This document shows positions 54,199 through 64,000 of a stretch of 64,000 nucleotides of DNA, piece by piece (the stretch's first letter is position 1; each line of letters begins with the position of its first letter). The stretch covers positions 62,001-126,000 of the forward strand of contig WAID01000015.1 of the NCBI GenBank assembly GCA_016584495.1, read 5' to 3'. The notes under the pieces are model-generated. The model was not told the DNA's origin. It saw only the letters and a list, made by a program, of their open reading frames with translations, and did no database searches. Source of the stretch: Celoporthe dispersa (Eukaryota; Ascomycota; Sordariomycetes; Diaporthales; Cryphonectriaceae). The translations under genes were made by a program, and so were the position numbers.

Positions 54199-55998
54199 TC
54201 AACCCCGTGCTCGTGAACCAATGGCTAGGAGTAACTCTTTCAAGCCATCCTCATCACTAGTTCTGGTGGCTTCGTAGCGATCCAATCCGTCCTCGTACTC
54301 ATCCATCATGTCGCGCTTGAAATCCCGCTCTATCCACGGTTCAGGGCCGAGCCCCATGTCGAAATGGACATACTGTAGCACGCACTCTCTTAGTTTCTTG
54401 AGGCCTACACCGTGTCGGAGAAGGGAGGTAGTATCCTCGGGTGGGCGCCGATTTAGCTGGAGGCATTCATGGAAGGACGGCTTGTCGTAGTTTAGGTGCA
54501 CCGTGTCATAGCTGCGGTGTTTCCAAGCCTCGTATGATGTTGTCGTGCGATGGATATCGGCATTGAGATCCTTGGTCCTCGCCATGGCCACCATGTCAGC
54601 AATGTCTCCATCCCAGTCTCCGCTTCCCATCCCGAACACCTTGAGTGACTGCATGTCTCGTGCCCACCTCCCCAGCACAGCGCCCCAGCGAAGACTAAAG
54701 TCCTCTGTGGCCATGTCCCAGCCGTTGTCGAAAGAGGTCTCCCCTGTCAGCAGCCCCCGAATGGGGTACCCATGATTGTCCAACTTCAGATCACTGAGCA
54801 TCTCAATGGTCTCGTCCATTGGCCCCCGCGTGCGTGCTCGCCACATGATGGGGCAGTCGTCGAGGTAGAGCTCTTGGAGCCCGCCATGTCCGTTCTCTAC
54901 CCCCAGCGAGGCTATCCACGTGATTTGCCATTCATGGCTTAGCACATACTTGCCTAGAGCCAAGACTCTGAGATTTGGAAAAGGGCAGCTGTGCGTATTG
55001 CCAGATGTGACCCTGCGAAGGTCCAGCTTCGGTGCCCATCCGAAATACTCATGACAGTACAGGGACAACTCGGTAAGATTTGACGCGAGCGGCGGTGCAA
55101 GCCACGTGGACGGGAGATTCTCAAAGAAGTCGAATTTCTCTGGCTGTAGGAATACCTCGGAAGCAAACCTGTCCTCCTGGCGGACGTTGACAAGAAGCTT
55201 CAGTGCTGATAAAGTCTGGCCGCTGAGAAATTCTTGAAATACTTGTGACGAATGGAGATCGACGTCGACAATATCAGGCAAGTTCGATATCGTCAATGTC
55301 GTGATCGGAATTGGTGGATCTGAGAATGACATTGGCCCCAAGATGGAGACTAAGCGATCCCTCTGTACCTTTTCCGGCTGCAAAAGGTTGATTCTTGAGT
55401 CGAACCAGGCCAGCCAGTAGTCTTCCCAATTTTTTTGGGCGGGTTCAGTCCACCTTCCGGTCAAGCAGGTAAAGATTGTATCGAGCAACCTGGACTGTAG
55501 ACTCTGATGTGGGAGCCGCGCGGATGTCGAGCGCATGGGGTCGCTCGGAAGGTGGAACCGGTCAGGCAGGTCAAGACTGAGCCTGACATTCAAGACCAAC
55601 GTCCTTGAAAAGAGCCTCAGACGAGGAAGTGACAGAAGAAAAAGCCCATGTTGCAGTAATGCCACTTCCCTGTCTGAGCCATCCATCGGCCGCGGTGTCC
55701 ATGCCGCATCTATTGTGACTTCGCGTACCCAACACCTCAGGGTTTCAGACTCGGAGATCTTGATAAAGGACAAGACATCGCCGCCAGTTTCGAGGCGAAC
55801 ATGGCGGAAAGCAAGTGCTGTAGCCGGAAGAGCGGAGTCGCGACTGAGAAAGCGGCAGTTCAAGAGCGTTGAGTGATCGAGAAAAGTATAGATGTGCCTC
55901 AGGACATCTTCTGGAACTGTTGGCATTGTGGCTAGAGTGGTGTCGAAGATATGGACAGTTCGAAGGTAAGTATCGATTATTGACTGGAGTGGTGGCAC
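54199..55998 (-). CDS. F-box protein, 599 aa
   Basis: A single long exon. An F-box-like domain lies near residues 25-65 (PEDVLRHIYTFLDHSTLLNCRFLSR has the usual Pro, Ile and Leu spacing). It is followed by a long region with LRR-like spaced leucines (NLTELSLYCHEY, NLRVLALGKY, LQELYLDDC). Such proteins are SCF ubiquitin-ligase adaptors. The target is unknown. The start could also be the internal Met at residue 25. Confidence 0.72.
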   Translation of the reverse strand: MPPLQSIIDTYLRTVHIFDTTLATMPTVPEDVLRHIYTFLDHSTLLNCRFLSRDSALPATALAFRHVRLETGGDVLSFIKISESETLRCWVREVTIDAAWTPRPMDGSDREVALLQHGLFLLSLPRLRLFSRTLVLNVRLSLDLPDRFHLPSDPMRSTSARLPHQSLQSRLLDTIFTCLTGRWTEPAQKNWEDYWLAWFDSRINLLQPEKVQRDRLVSILGPMSFSDPPIPITTLTISNLPDIVDVDLHSSQVFQEFLSGQTLSALKLLVNVRQEDRFASEVFLQPEKFDFFENLPSTWLAPPLASNLTELSLYCHEYFGWAPKLDLRRVTSGNTHSCPFPNLRVLALGKYVLSHEWQITWIASLGVENGHGGLQELYLDDCPIMWRARTRGPMDETIEMLSDLKLDNHGYPIRGLLTGETSFDNGWDMATEDFSLRWGAVLGRWARDMQSLKVFGMGSGDWDGDIADMVAMARTKDLNADIHRTTTSYEAWKHRSYDTVHLNYDKPSFHECLQLNRRPPEDTTSLLRHGVGLKKLRECVLQYVHFDMGLGPEPWIERDFKRDMMDEYEDGLDRYEATRTSDEDGLKELLLAIGSRARG

Positions 55999-56572
55999 GA
56001 ATCCCCGTGTTTTGCAATGGAGAAAACAAATCAGAGCGAGAAAGCGTACAGAATTGGGAGATGAGGATGAAGACAGTTGGCAGTGTAAGCGCGGATCAGG
56101 CAGCAGAGTTCTAAACTACCCGTAGGCCTCCATTTTAAGAGGCTGGCCACGTATTTCCATACTGTTTTGATACCTAGTAATTGGATGTTGGGCGGGGCGC
56201 CGTTGTGTGATGCTGTTGGCAGAGACCCGCTTGGCTGCAGCTCAGCCCCTAAGTAGACAGAGTACTTAGACAGGGCAGCTTTTGCTCCTTTGAAGAGGGT
56301 CAAGATGCCAGCCCCTCGTGTTGGTGATCGTTGGACCTTCGAGACGTCCGAGACTCGGAGCCGAGACCCCACTTAATTAAGTTATGGTTCGCCTACCGTG
56401 GTTGCGTTAGGAACACAAAAGTGCGGGACAAAAGCTCTACCTACTTCTTGATATTAGCGTTGTGACTTTGCTGCTCAATCCATCCACCACGATCGCATTC
56501 ATCTCGTCAACGACCTGCATCAGTACTAAATTCTGCAGTCGATATAAACGCCAGGGGTGTAAGATCTTGGTC
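55999..56572. other. intergenic, divergent
   Basis: A 574-bp spacer between two divergent starts. No feature was recognised. Confidence 0.45.
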
Positions 56573-57936
56573 ATGGAATCGCAAGACTGCTCAGATTGGT
56601 CTGCCCTGATCCATGGTGCAATCGATGGCCACCTCGAGCACATCAAAGACATCAACGACAGGGTGAGTGGATCGCATTTATAGTTAACCCCATTGAGCTC
56701 ATGAATTCCTGACTTGAAGGTTCCTCAGATCCATGCGAATCCCGAGTTGGCCTACGAGGAGAAAATGGCTCACGACAACTTCGTCTCCACCCTGGAACGC
56801 CTGGGATTTGCCGTGGAGCAGCATGCCTTTGGTCTCGAGACTTCTTTCTGTGCCGAACGAGGACAGGGAGGCCGTCTGGTCATCTTCAACGCTGAATATG
56901 ACGCCCTCCCGGGTATAGGTCATGCCTGTGGTCATAATCTGTACGGTAACTGTGCGGTACGAGAGTTCCTGTCATGAGTAGATCTGCTGATGCACACAAC
57001 AACTTCAGAATCGCCTCGGCAAGCTTTGCTGCATTTCTCGGCGTCGCTGCCGCCCTCGAAAAGTCTGGTGTTCAAGGTCGAGTGAGGCTCCTGGGCACCC
57101 CAGCGGAGGAGGGTGGTGGTGGCAAGCTGAAGCTCATCGAGGCCGGCGCCTACAAGAACTGCTCGGCATGCCTCATGGTCCACCCGGGCCCTGGATATCG
57201 TTTATCCTCTCCTGTCCGCGGTGTCTCCTATGTTCCTATGTTGGCAAATGTGAAGAAGCGCGTTTACTTCACGGGCAAGGAAGCCCACGCCGCCATCGCC
57301 CCCTGGGAGGGTGTAAATGCTTTGGACGCCGTGTGCCTTTCCTACAACGCTATCGCCATGTTACGGCAGCAGATACGGCCGTACGAACGTCTTCACGGTG
57401 TATTCAGGGAAGCCGGTGACCGACCTAATGTCATTCCAGCCCACTGTTGTGTTGAGTATTACGTCAGGAGCGACACTAAGGCCCACGCAGAAGCTCTATG
57501 GCAGAGAGTCCTCAAGTGCTTCGAGGGGGCCGCACTGGCGACTGGTTGCACGTTCGAGGTTGAGACCCTCAACTCCTATGCCGATGTCCGAGCTAGCAAG
57601 AAGTTGTGTGCCGCCTACGTCGATGCCATGCCCGCCGGCACGGTACACCCATCAGAACCAAACGACTTCCTCGCTGGGTCCACAGACATGGGCGATGTCT
57701 GCTATGAGTGTCCCGGGTTTCATGGTGCTTTTGGCATAGACACCCAGGCCGGACAAGGGAATCACACCAAGGGCTTTGCAGCGGCCGCTGGCACGCACGA
57801 GTCTTTCAAACGAGCTATCGAGTGTGGCAAGGGTATGGCCTCCGTCGCATGGAATGTCTTGCAAGATGAGGACTTTGCACAAGATGTTCAGCGTGATTGG
57901 AAAGAAGACATGGTGAAGGCAACAGATGGTCAATAA
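56573..57936 (+). CDS. M20-family peptidase/amidohydrolase
   Basis: A metal-dependent amidohydrolase of the PM20D2/aminoacylase-like M20 group, 412 residues. Exons: 56573-56662, 56720-56940, 57009-57936. Recognisable are IHANPELAYEE, FNAEYDALPGIGHACGHNL (metal-binding His and Asp), GTPAEEGGGGK (catalytic Glu), FTGKEAHAAIAPWEGVNALDA (dimerisation domain) and STDMGDVCYECPG. The donor at 56941 gives the family junction HNL-IASASF. The substrate is probably an N-acyl amino acid or a dipeptide-like amide. Confidence 0.9.
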
Positions 57937-58022
57937 GATTCCGCAGCTTCTTCTAGATGCCTAGGTATTAATCAATGAAGACTTGAGTGATTTGTTCAGT
58001 ACGTCTCGTACCGTTTCCTCCC

Positions 58023-59267
58023 TCACCCCCACGGCAGATATACCTGTGTCTGTCCTTGGGTCCGCCGCCTGTTTGGTTGAGATTCTGCATTGTTGCGAGG
58101 CTGCCTAATGATGGTGGTGGCCGTCCCTCTGCTGTGGTTGCACTTGTAGCCAGACTCGGCCCTCGCCATTTGCGCCCTGCTCATGGGTTTGGGTGCCGGC
58201 AGGACGACAGGCTTCTTGGCCTCCCTCTTTGCACTCGCAACATCGCCGCTCTCGCGCTTCGCAATGTCATTGGTGTAGATCAAGTTCAGCCAGTTTCCGA
58301 GCCGGTAACCGCCCTTGGCGATCTGAAGCTCGATCGTGGGGATCACACTGTCGTAATAGGTAGGGTACAGGTCGCTTGCGTCTGAGAGGGCTGCAGCGCC
58401 GTCTGGCATCACGACGGTGCAGACATAGGCATTTGCATCACTTGCCCAGGTCATGGCAGTGTCGATGGCCTCGGAGGTGTCATCTCCAGAGATCCAATCA
58501 GCAGCCAGATCCGCATAGTCGCCCGAATCAATCTCCTTGATCAGGTCGGTCGCCCAACCCTGGGCATCGGTCAGCGAGTAGCCACCCACCAGCGTCTCAG
58601 GCATGTACGTGTCCCAGTCAGAGTGCAAGTTATCCGAGTATCCTGTTCTCATGCAAATTAGGCATCTCTCTTGATTACTATGTGAGCCGACTGCCCTGGA
58701 AGAGCGAACAAACCTTGGTATGTCACGTCAATATCGTTGCCGCCGACCTCGTAAGCCTCATCGTGAAGGGGCTGGGTGATATCGCCCACGAAGTGGACAA
58801 TGAACTTCAAGGCCTCAGCGATCTGCTCGGTGCCGAGACTCGACTCCGTGACTCGCGAGGTATAGTTAGCAATGGCGGAGACAGAGCAGCCCGAGGTGGT
58901 GCAGTCCCGGTCGTAGTCAACATTGCAGTCGCTCGGGGGGTCGTCCTCGGCATCGATGAAGTGGAACGGGGCTGAGAATGCGCCAGCAGTGGTCGAGCGG
59001 TAGCTATCAGCCCACGAAGCAATACTAGCGAGGTATGAATCCGAGTCATCATCAAGAATGCCTTGTGCCCTGGATAATACGAAGAAGTAAGTAACATGCC
59101 AGCAGAAATTGTTTTTTTAGGAGAGCTTCGATCACAATACGTACCACGAGGCAACCTCGTCGGTCACGTAGTTCTGGGCAATATATGCGATCGTCGCATG
59201 CCCAAGCGTGCCCCACGCTCTCACCCCCCTGCAATGTGGCAACGGTCAAAAGCAGGTATGAAACCAT
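58023..59267 (-). CDS. secreted S1/P1-type nuclease (frame broken)
   Basis: A zinc-dependent single-strand nuclease family member, about 365 residues. Exons: 59267-59145, 59069-58714, 58642-58023. A hydrophobic signal peptide leads to the mature N-terminal Trp in WGTLGHATIAYIA. Zinc ligands follow in APFHFID and HFVGDITQPLHDE, then SDNLHSDWD. The signal peptide and mature protein are in different frames because of a G6 run (minus; 59224-59229). One G fewer gives LQGVRAWGTLGH. The C-terminal tail of about 70 residues is basic and extra compared with classical S1 nuclease. Confidence 0.88.
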
Positions 59268-60631
59268 GGTAACCTTCTAACACTGGTCTTGGCGAACTCA
59301 GAAATGCAAAGATATGGTGCATTCAAGAGTGGTCTGTCGAGAGATGGGGACGCATGAGAAGCTCCAAGTGCCATTGCTGGTTACGAAGGGCTGGTTTATG
59401 ATATATATACCGAGGATGCTCTTCAGCCTGAACACTAAACCGCGGCCTGTAGAGCACAACTACTCCGGTGACGTTACAACGATCGTATGTCTATCCTGCT
59501 GGCGGATACAAGTTGTTATTCTGACCTACCAAAAGTGGCATAGGATACAAATGGCATTCCAAGTCCAGCCGCGCCGCTGCGCGGGTCAGGCGCTACAAGG
59601 ATGGTATATCAGAGCCTTTTTGCCGCCGTTCATGGCGTGTGATTCGCCCACCCAAATCTCGCATGATAACCAGTCTTGGCGAATGGGTGCTTCACGTGCT
59701 GGTTCGTCAACTCCTCTGCCGACGCGACCGCGGACCCCTTGACGATGCCAAGACGCCCACTGCCGTATCCTGCATGAGATATGCTCTAGCGTCTTGTTCT
59801 TGGCTCGCCAGACCTCTCGAGGAGGCATGAAACCTTCCCCTTTAGCATCCGCTAACAGCATTTCTTAACTATTCGACTGACCGAATGCGACTTATAGAGG
59901 TTGATGCAGACGGTCTTCTTTACCATGGCAATGAATAGTTACTAGTCCCGAAGTGAGACAGGGAGGGCTCATGACCAAAGAGCAGCGAGGCATGGTCCAC
60001 ATGGCTGTCATGTTCGAAGTCAGAGATCGGCCTTGAGGCACGAAGAGAGACATCATGAAGGAGAAGCCACGCGAGCGGACGGAGCAGGTTGTAGCGAGCA
60101 CCGACTACAAACCGACTCCATTCGCACCTATAGGGCAGGTTTCACAAAAGTCATGAAGACAAGACAGGGCTTAAAATAATAGGCATGTGATCACAGAAGT
60201 AAGAGACATTCGGCCTTTTTTTTTTTTTTTTTTTTTTTAGCATTGATTGTTATACTTGGGTTGCAAGACATATATCACGAGATAGATTAAGACAGTATTA
60301 GTTACTTAAGTAGTACATGGGAAAATTCAGGAGGCCAATGCCACAAACACATGATGACAAGTGAAAGGATTTAAAAGGAACATGAAATGGAGCATTCATC
60401 ACTAGTGTCCTAAGGGGACTTGATCAATAATAAACGGTTATGGGCTGCCATGGCCAATGGTATTGTCGACCCCAGGATTGCTCAGGGGACAGGTCATGTC
60501 GGCTCTGGGAGATTCAAGGATGTCCTTTTTGAATACTGAGGTCACTCCCAGCGGGGATTCTATCGTCTAGTCTTTAAAATGATTTTCCCCTTCGCCAGCC
60601 TCCTTACGTTTTGCTCTTCTCCCAACATAAC
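59268..60631. other. intergenic with T23 run
   Basis: A 1.36-kb stretch. It has a T23 run at 60216-60238 and otherwise nothing recognisable. Short overlapping frames at 59314-59861 do not look coding. Confidence 0.45.
60216..60238. repeat. T23 mononucleotide run
   Basis: Twenty-three T on the plus strand in intergenic DNA. Confidence 0.9.
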
Positions 60632-62785
60632 CTAGCTCATACCCCCTCCTTCATCACCATCAGTTGATGGACGTGGTTGTTCTCCAACGTCGTAGGCTTG
60701 GAGGCCATCCCGCCACATTGTGATTCTATCATGTAGCCTTCTATTAGATCCTTGCCCCAAGCCTTTGACCTTTGCGTCGCCGCTGGGAAGAAGTAGGGCA
60801 AGACGTGGTTCTTGGACCCTCGCAGGCGTCCTTTGGTATTCTCGTGACTTTATGCTGTCGTTCTCGTCTCGTGGGACAGCTTTAGTATTTGTAATATCAT
60901 TATTCCTCCCATTTGAATAAGGGCGGAGAGATGACGGCTCAGAGCGTTCGAGCTCTCCTTCGGTGGTTTGTCTTGAGGCGCTGCGAGCCCGGCCTCTTAT
61001 TTGTGATTTAGACCCACGGGTAGAGATCTCACCCATTCCACCCTCAAGCTCTGAGCTGACTGGTCTGACACCACTGTCAACACGGCGTGTACGAGGTCTA
61101 GAGAAGTTTCTTGCGAGCCGTGGAGTGTCTTTATTGCTTTCGAGTGTGGTTCGCGGCATTTGCGTCCCCTGTTCGCCTTTCCCCGTCGCTTGAGTATGTA
61201 GCGAGATCTCCGAGGCGGGAGCCTGAGCTGACTCAGTCTTTTGGGTCGCGGGGGTAGACTCTTGGCCTTGAAGCTCATCTGAAGTCGTCTTAGAGGAGTC
61301 CTGAAGTATCTGAGCTTGTCGCATTAGTAAGGAGTTCCGCCGCCGAGCCGCCGCGCGCTTGGATAATTGTGCTAGTACATCTGCACGGGTCGGGGGTGCA
61401 GGACTAGTCGTGGGATTTGGATTTTGCAGTGGTACTTCTGGAGCTGACATCGCTGGCGGCAGTTGTATTTCCGTGCTCTCTGGTAGAACTGCTGGTGGTG
61501 GTGTTGTTGGAACAGTAAGAGGCTCCTCCGGCGGTTTCGGGGAGCGCGAAAGCGGGCGCTGGTCGAGCGTTGATGTCTTTATCGTGCTTGATCCTCGCTC
61601 CTCAGTCTCTGAAAGCTCCTCGTGTTTCAAGTTGTCATGACTGTGCCTAGATCTCATTGGTATGCTCTGGTCCTGCCTTGCGTATATCGAAGCCCTCGCA
61701 GGTGGCCGCCAAGCAAAGTAAGCCTCGTCTCTCCACGAAGGGACTTGGTACTCGAATGGGATATCTTGCGACGTGAAGACAGAGTCGAGGGGTGTGGGTA
61801 CAAGCTGAGTCCGCAGGGCATCTCGCTGAAGCGCCGTCCAGTTCTGTGGCCCATCTAGGTGGTTTGTAAAAGGCTCCTCAGCAACTTGGGTCCTCACGTC
61901 GGGCGACTCGGGCGTGTTTATTGTGGATCTGTCGAACCCTGGACGGTCAAGACCTTGGGATTCTGCGTCTGGCCATTTTACACTCTCGGGGTTCTGAGTG
62001 ACTTCGCGGCGCCCCTGTCTCGAGATACTAAGATCAAACGTGCCTCTCCTTTCTTGTGGCTCGCCTGTGCCCCGAATGAACGTTCTCTTGGAGAAGACTG
62101 AGGTTGCAAATGGCTGGTGCGTTGTTTCGATCACCACCAAGATGACTGTCGTGGATAGTCTAAGGCAATGTTAGAGTCTTGTCTGATACCTGGAAAGAGC
62201 TTAGACGATTCCCTGTGCTCGGCGGCGAGACCAGCCAGAATGAAAGAACAGATTGGAGGGGTCCGCTTACAAGGCTGCTGAGCAAATGACCAACTGTATC
62301 AACACCACGTTGCCTTTTAACCCTCCCGATGGGTTGAACCCCGTCTGAGCTGTGGCAATGGCATTCAATACGACAGCCCCAACCCAGACTGGCACAATCA
62401 ACCGTAGTAGCACTATTGCCACCGCCACCGCGAAATAGCCATATATTTGCGGGCTACCCTTGCTTCGAACATACTCCTCTCGAGAGGCATAGGCATGCAG
62501 AATGACGTAGGATACACTCATGCAGCTGGCGGCGAAAAGGAGGATACGGGCAACAAGGCTTTGAGGACCTGCTGATCCTGTCGTGAGGCCAAATCGACTG
62601 ACGAGGACGCTGGTGGTGATGCCCAAGGACGAAGAGGTCATGAGGGCGAGCAGACCTAGAAGGGCCAGAGTAGGGTAGGCACGTCGTCGAAAAGATTTGC
62701 CCGTCGCCGCATTTTCGATGTTGGTGTAAGGGATGAGCGACTCTGTGCGCCTGGCAGAGATTTGCTCCTTGGTCCGAGGATCCAT
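60632..62785 (-). CDS. membrane protein with long disordered tail
   Basis: Exons 62785-62271 and 62159-60632 join in phase 2 and give 680 residues. The N-terminus has five hydrophobic helices (YPTLALLGLLALM; LVARILLFAASCM; YGYFAVAVAIVLL; WVGAVVLNAIA; NVVLIQLVICSAALLSTTV). About 490 residues of Ser/Pro/Arg/Glu-rich, apparently disordered sequence follow. A short conserved-looking helix (RADVLAQLSKRAAARRRN) sits inside the tail. The topology suggests a membrane anchor with a cytosolic scaffold. The family was not recognised. Confidence 0.65.
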
Positions 62786-64000
62786 CTATTAGTTGCTGGC
62801 AGACGTAGCCTCATCGTAAGCGCATCAGCAAGACCCGCGCAACCAACGCCATCAATCTGCTTGTTTGATAGATTAAGTGGTGACACAAGAGAGGTACGGG
62901 AGGAGGAACGATGGATTCAGAGCTGATCAGCTTTCCCTAACAACATTGCCTGCGCCCAAAGACTGAGCCGGTAGCGAGGTTCAGGTCAGGCCGGAATCCA
63001 TTGATGGTAGTAGGGGATGGGGCAGTGAATATCGAGGCTAGAGAGGCGAACTTCAAAGGTATAGATATTATGGACTGTAGTATCCACGGGGCCCACTTGG
63101 GCCGATATATGACACAACGGGCAGTACGGGTAATAGACGTGCATGAAGGCACGGATCCAGACGAAGATGTGACGTCTGTGTGACAGCGCCCGCGCCCGCA
63201 AGAAAAGGCTGGAGTCTGCCCGCAAAATGGACTTGCTCGCACAACCTTTTCAATTCTGACGCTTGGCGACGAGCTCGAGAACTCTAGCAGTAGCATGCTT
63301 GCATGATTGCATGGCTTTCTTTCAGGAATTAGAATTCCTATCGGGCATTGCGATGTTCGATCCTGCTGGTGTTAACAATGGGTGGAGTTTTCGTTAGCAG
63401 GCACCTTGAGCCTAAAACGCCGCGGAGGCTTGTCATGCACTCCTGAGACACGGCGTCTAAACAGACGACACACGTTCGCTGCTACGCCACAGCGTGCCTG
63501 ATGAAGCAAGGGCGGTCCCTTGGACAAAGTTTCAAGCCGCATGTGCCGAAGACGCTAGAAAAACGACTTTGACGAATGGAAAGAAGATTATTATTATCGA
63601 ATTTTTCCACACAAGATGTCTAGCGCGAGTTGTTCTCGGTGTCAAAGTTATAATTTATTGGCAAGCCATTTCGAAGCCGCCTAAATCATCTCGGCATGGA
63701 GTAAACGCCACACCTTGACCTCCCTACCCATGCGCTTTGCCAAACACCCCCTAGCAACACATCTCTGGACACTGCCTGTGCTCAGACAAATTTTAAGCCT
63801 GGCACAGCTAAACAAGCATAGTACTTCCTGCCTACTTTCTATTCTTGGGGCGTGATTAATCCATTGCTCCATAAAAAATATCATGAATCGGTGTTAGATG
63901 GCCGACTTAGACTTGAGCACTCAAGCAGCTAACCCTCAGCTGGTCAGCGCAATCGCAACAATGCAACATGGCAATGCATGCTAAGTAGTCTTCATCATAT
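62786..64000. other. intergenic, window end
   Basis: A 1.2-kb end stretch without a credible gene. Overlapping short frames only. Confidence 0.45.

Noticed and set aside
54131..54200. Possible tRNA (TAGCTTAGCGGTAGA resembles a D-arm/A box)
   Set aside because: No matching B box or T-arm follows at the right distance and no acceptor stem can be drawn.

Overview
The window is genomic DNA of a filamentous ascomycete (Pezizomycotina). It has genes with short GT-AG introns (mostly 50-120 nt), Zn2Cys6 transcription factors, a highly-reducing-type polyketide synthase (PKS), rhodopsin-like 7TM proteins and an FSH1-type hydrolase. No sequence feature fixes the genus. About 20 protein genes can be supported. 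The exon models are mine, joined from frame continuity, splice sites and family knowledge.

Region 1 (1-1.9 kb): 3' part of a conserved fungal gene. Region 2 (2.5-22.3 kb): a secondary-metabolite cluster. It holds a minus-strand PKS (KS-AT-DH-degenerate MT-degenerate ER-KR-ACP), a divergent FSH1/LovG-like hydrolase, a 7TM protein, an aldehyde dehydrogenase and a free-standing adenylation-thiolation-reductase enzyme. The PKS has no release domain. Release by the hydrolase and aldehyde/acid conversion by the A-T-R enzyme and the dehydrogenase is the natural inference.

Region 3 (23.0-27.0 kb): the most unusual part. I can assemble a minus-strand gene of 20 exons, 18 of them 12-47 nt, that reads as one 201-residue protein with a CCHC zinc knuckle followed by a coiled coil. 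No long reading frame marks it. Its 5' flank is a stack of different tandem repeats (71, 65, 36/39 and about 90-96 bp) running into a four-helix membrane-protein gene that carries its own 57-bp duplication.

Region 4 (27-37 kb): gene-poor, with an unknown two-exon gene, a Zn2Cys6 regulator, an SDR and a start-less two-exon relic. Region 5 (37-44.2 kb): NCS1 nucleobase-type permease, 2OG-Fe(II) oxygenase and a second Zn2Cys6 regulator, which looks like a small uptake/oxidation unit. Region 6 (45.6-62.8 kb): mostly housekeeping-like or conserved genes (conserved fungal proteins, an MDR reductase, a second 7TM protein, HAD hydrolase, F-box protein, M20 peptidase, S1/P1 nuclease, membrane protein).

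A cross-cutting signal is that seven genes are broken by a one-base shift, six of them at a G or C run of 5-6. Adding or removing one base in that run restores the family reading frame each time. This looks more like run-length error in the assembly than seven independent gene deaths, but only reads can decide.
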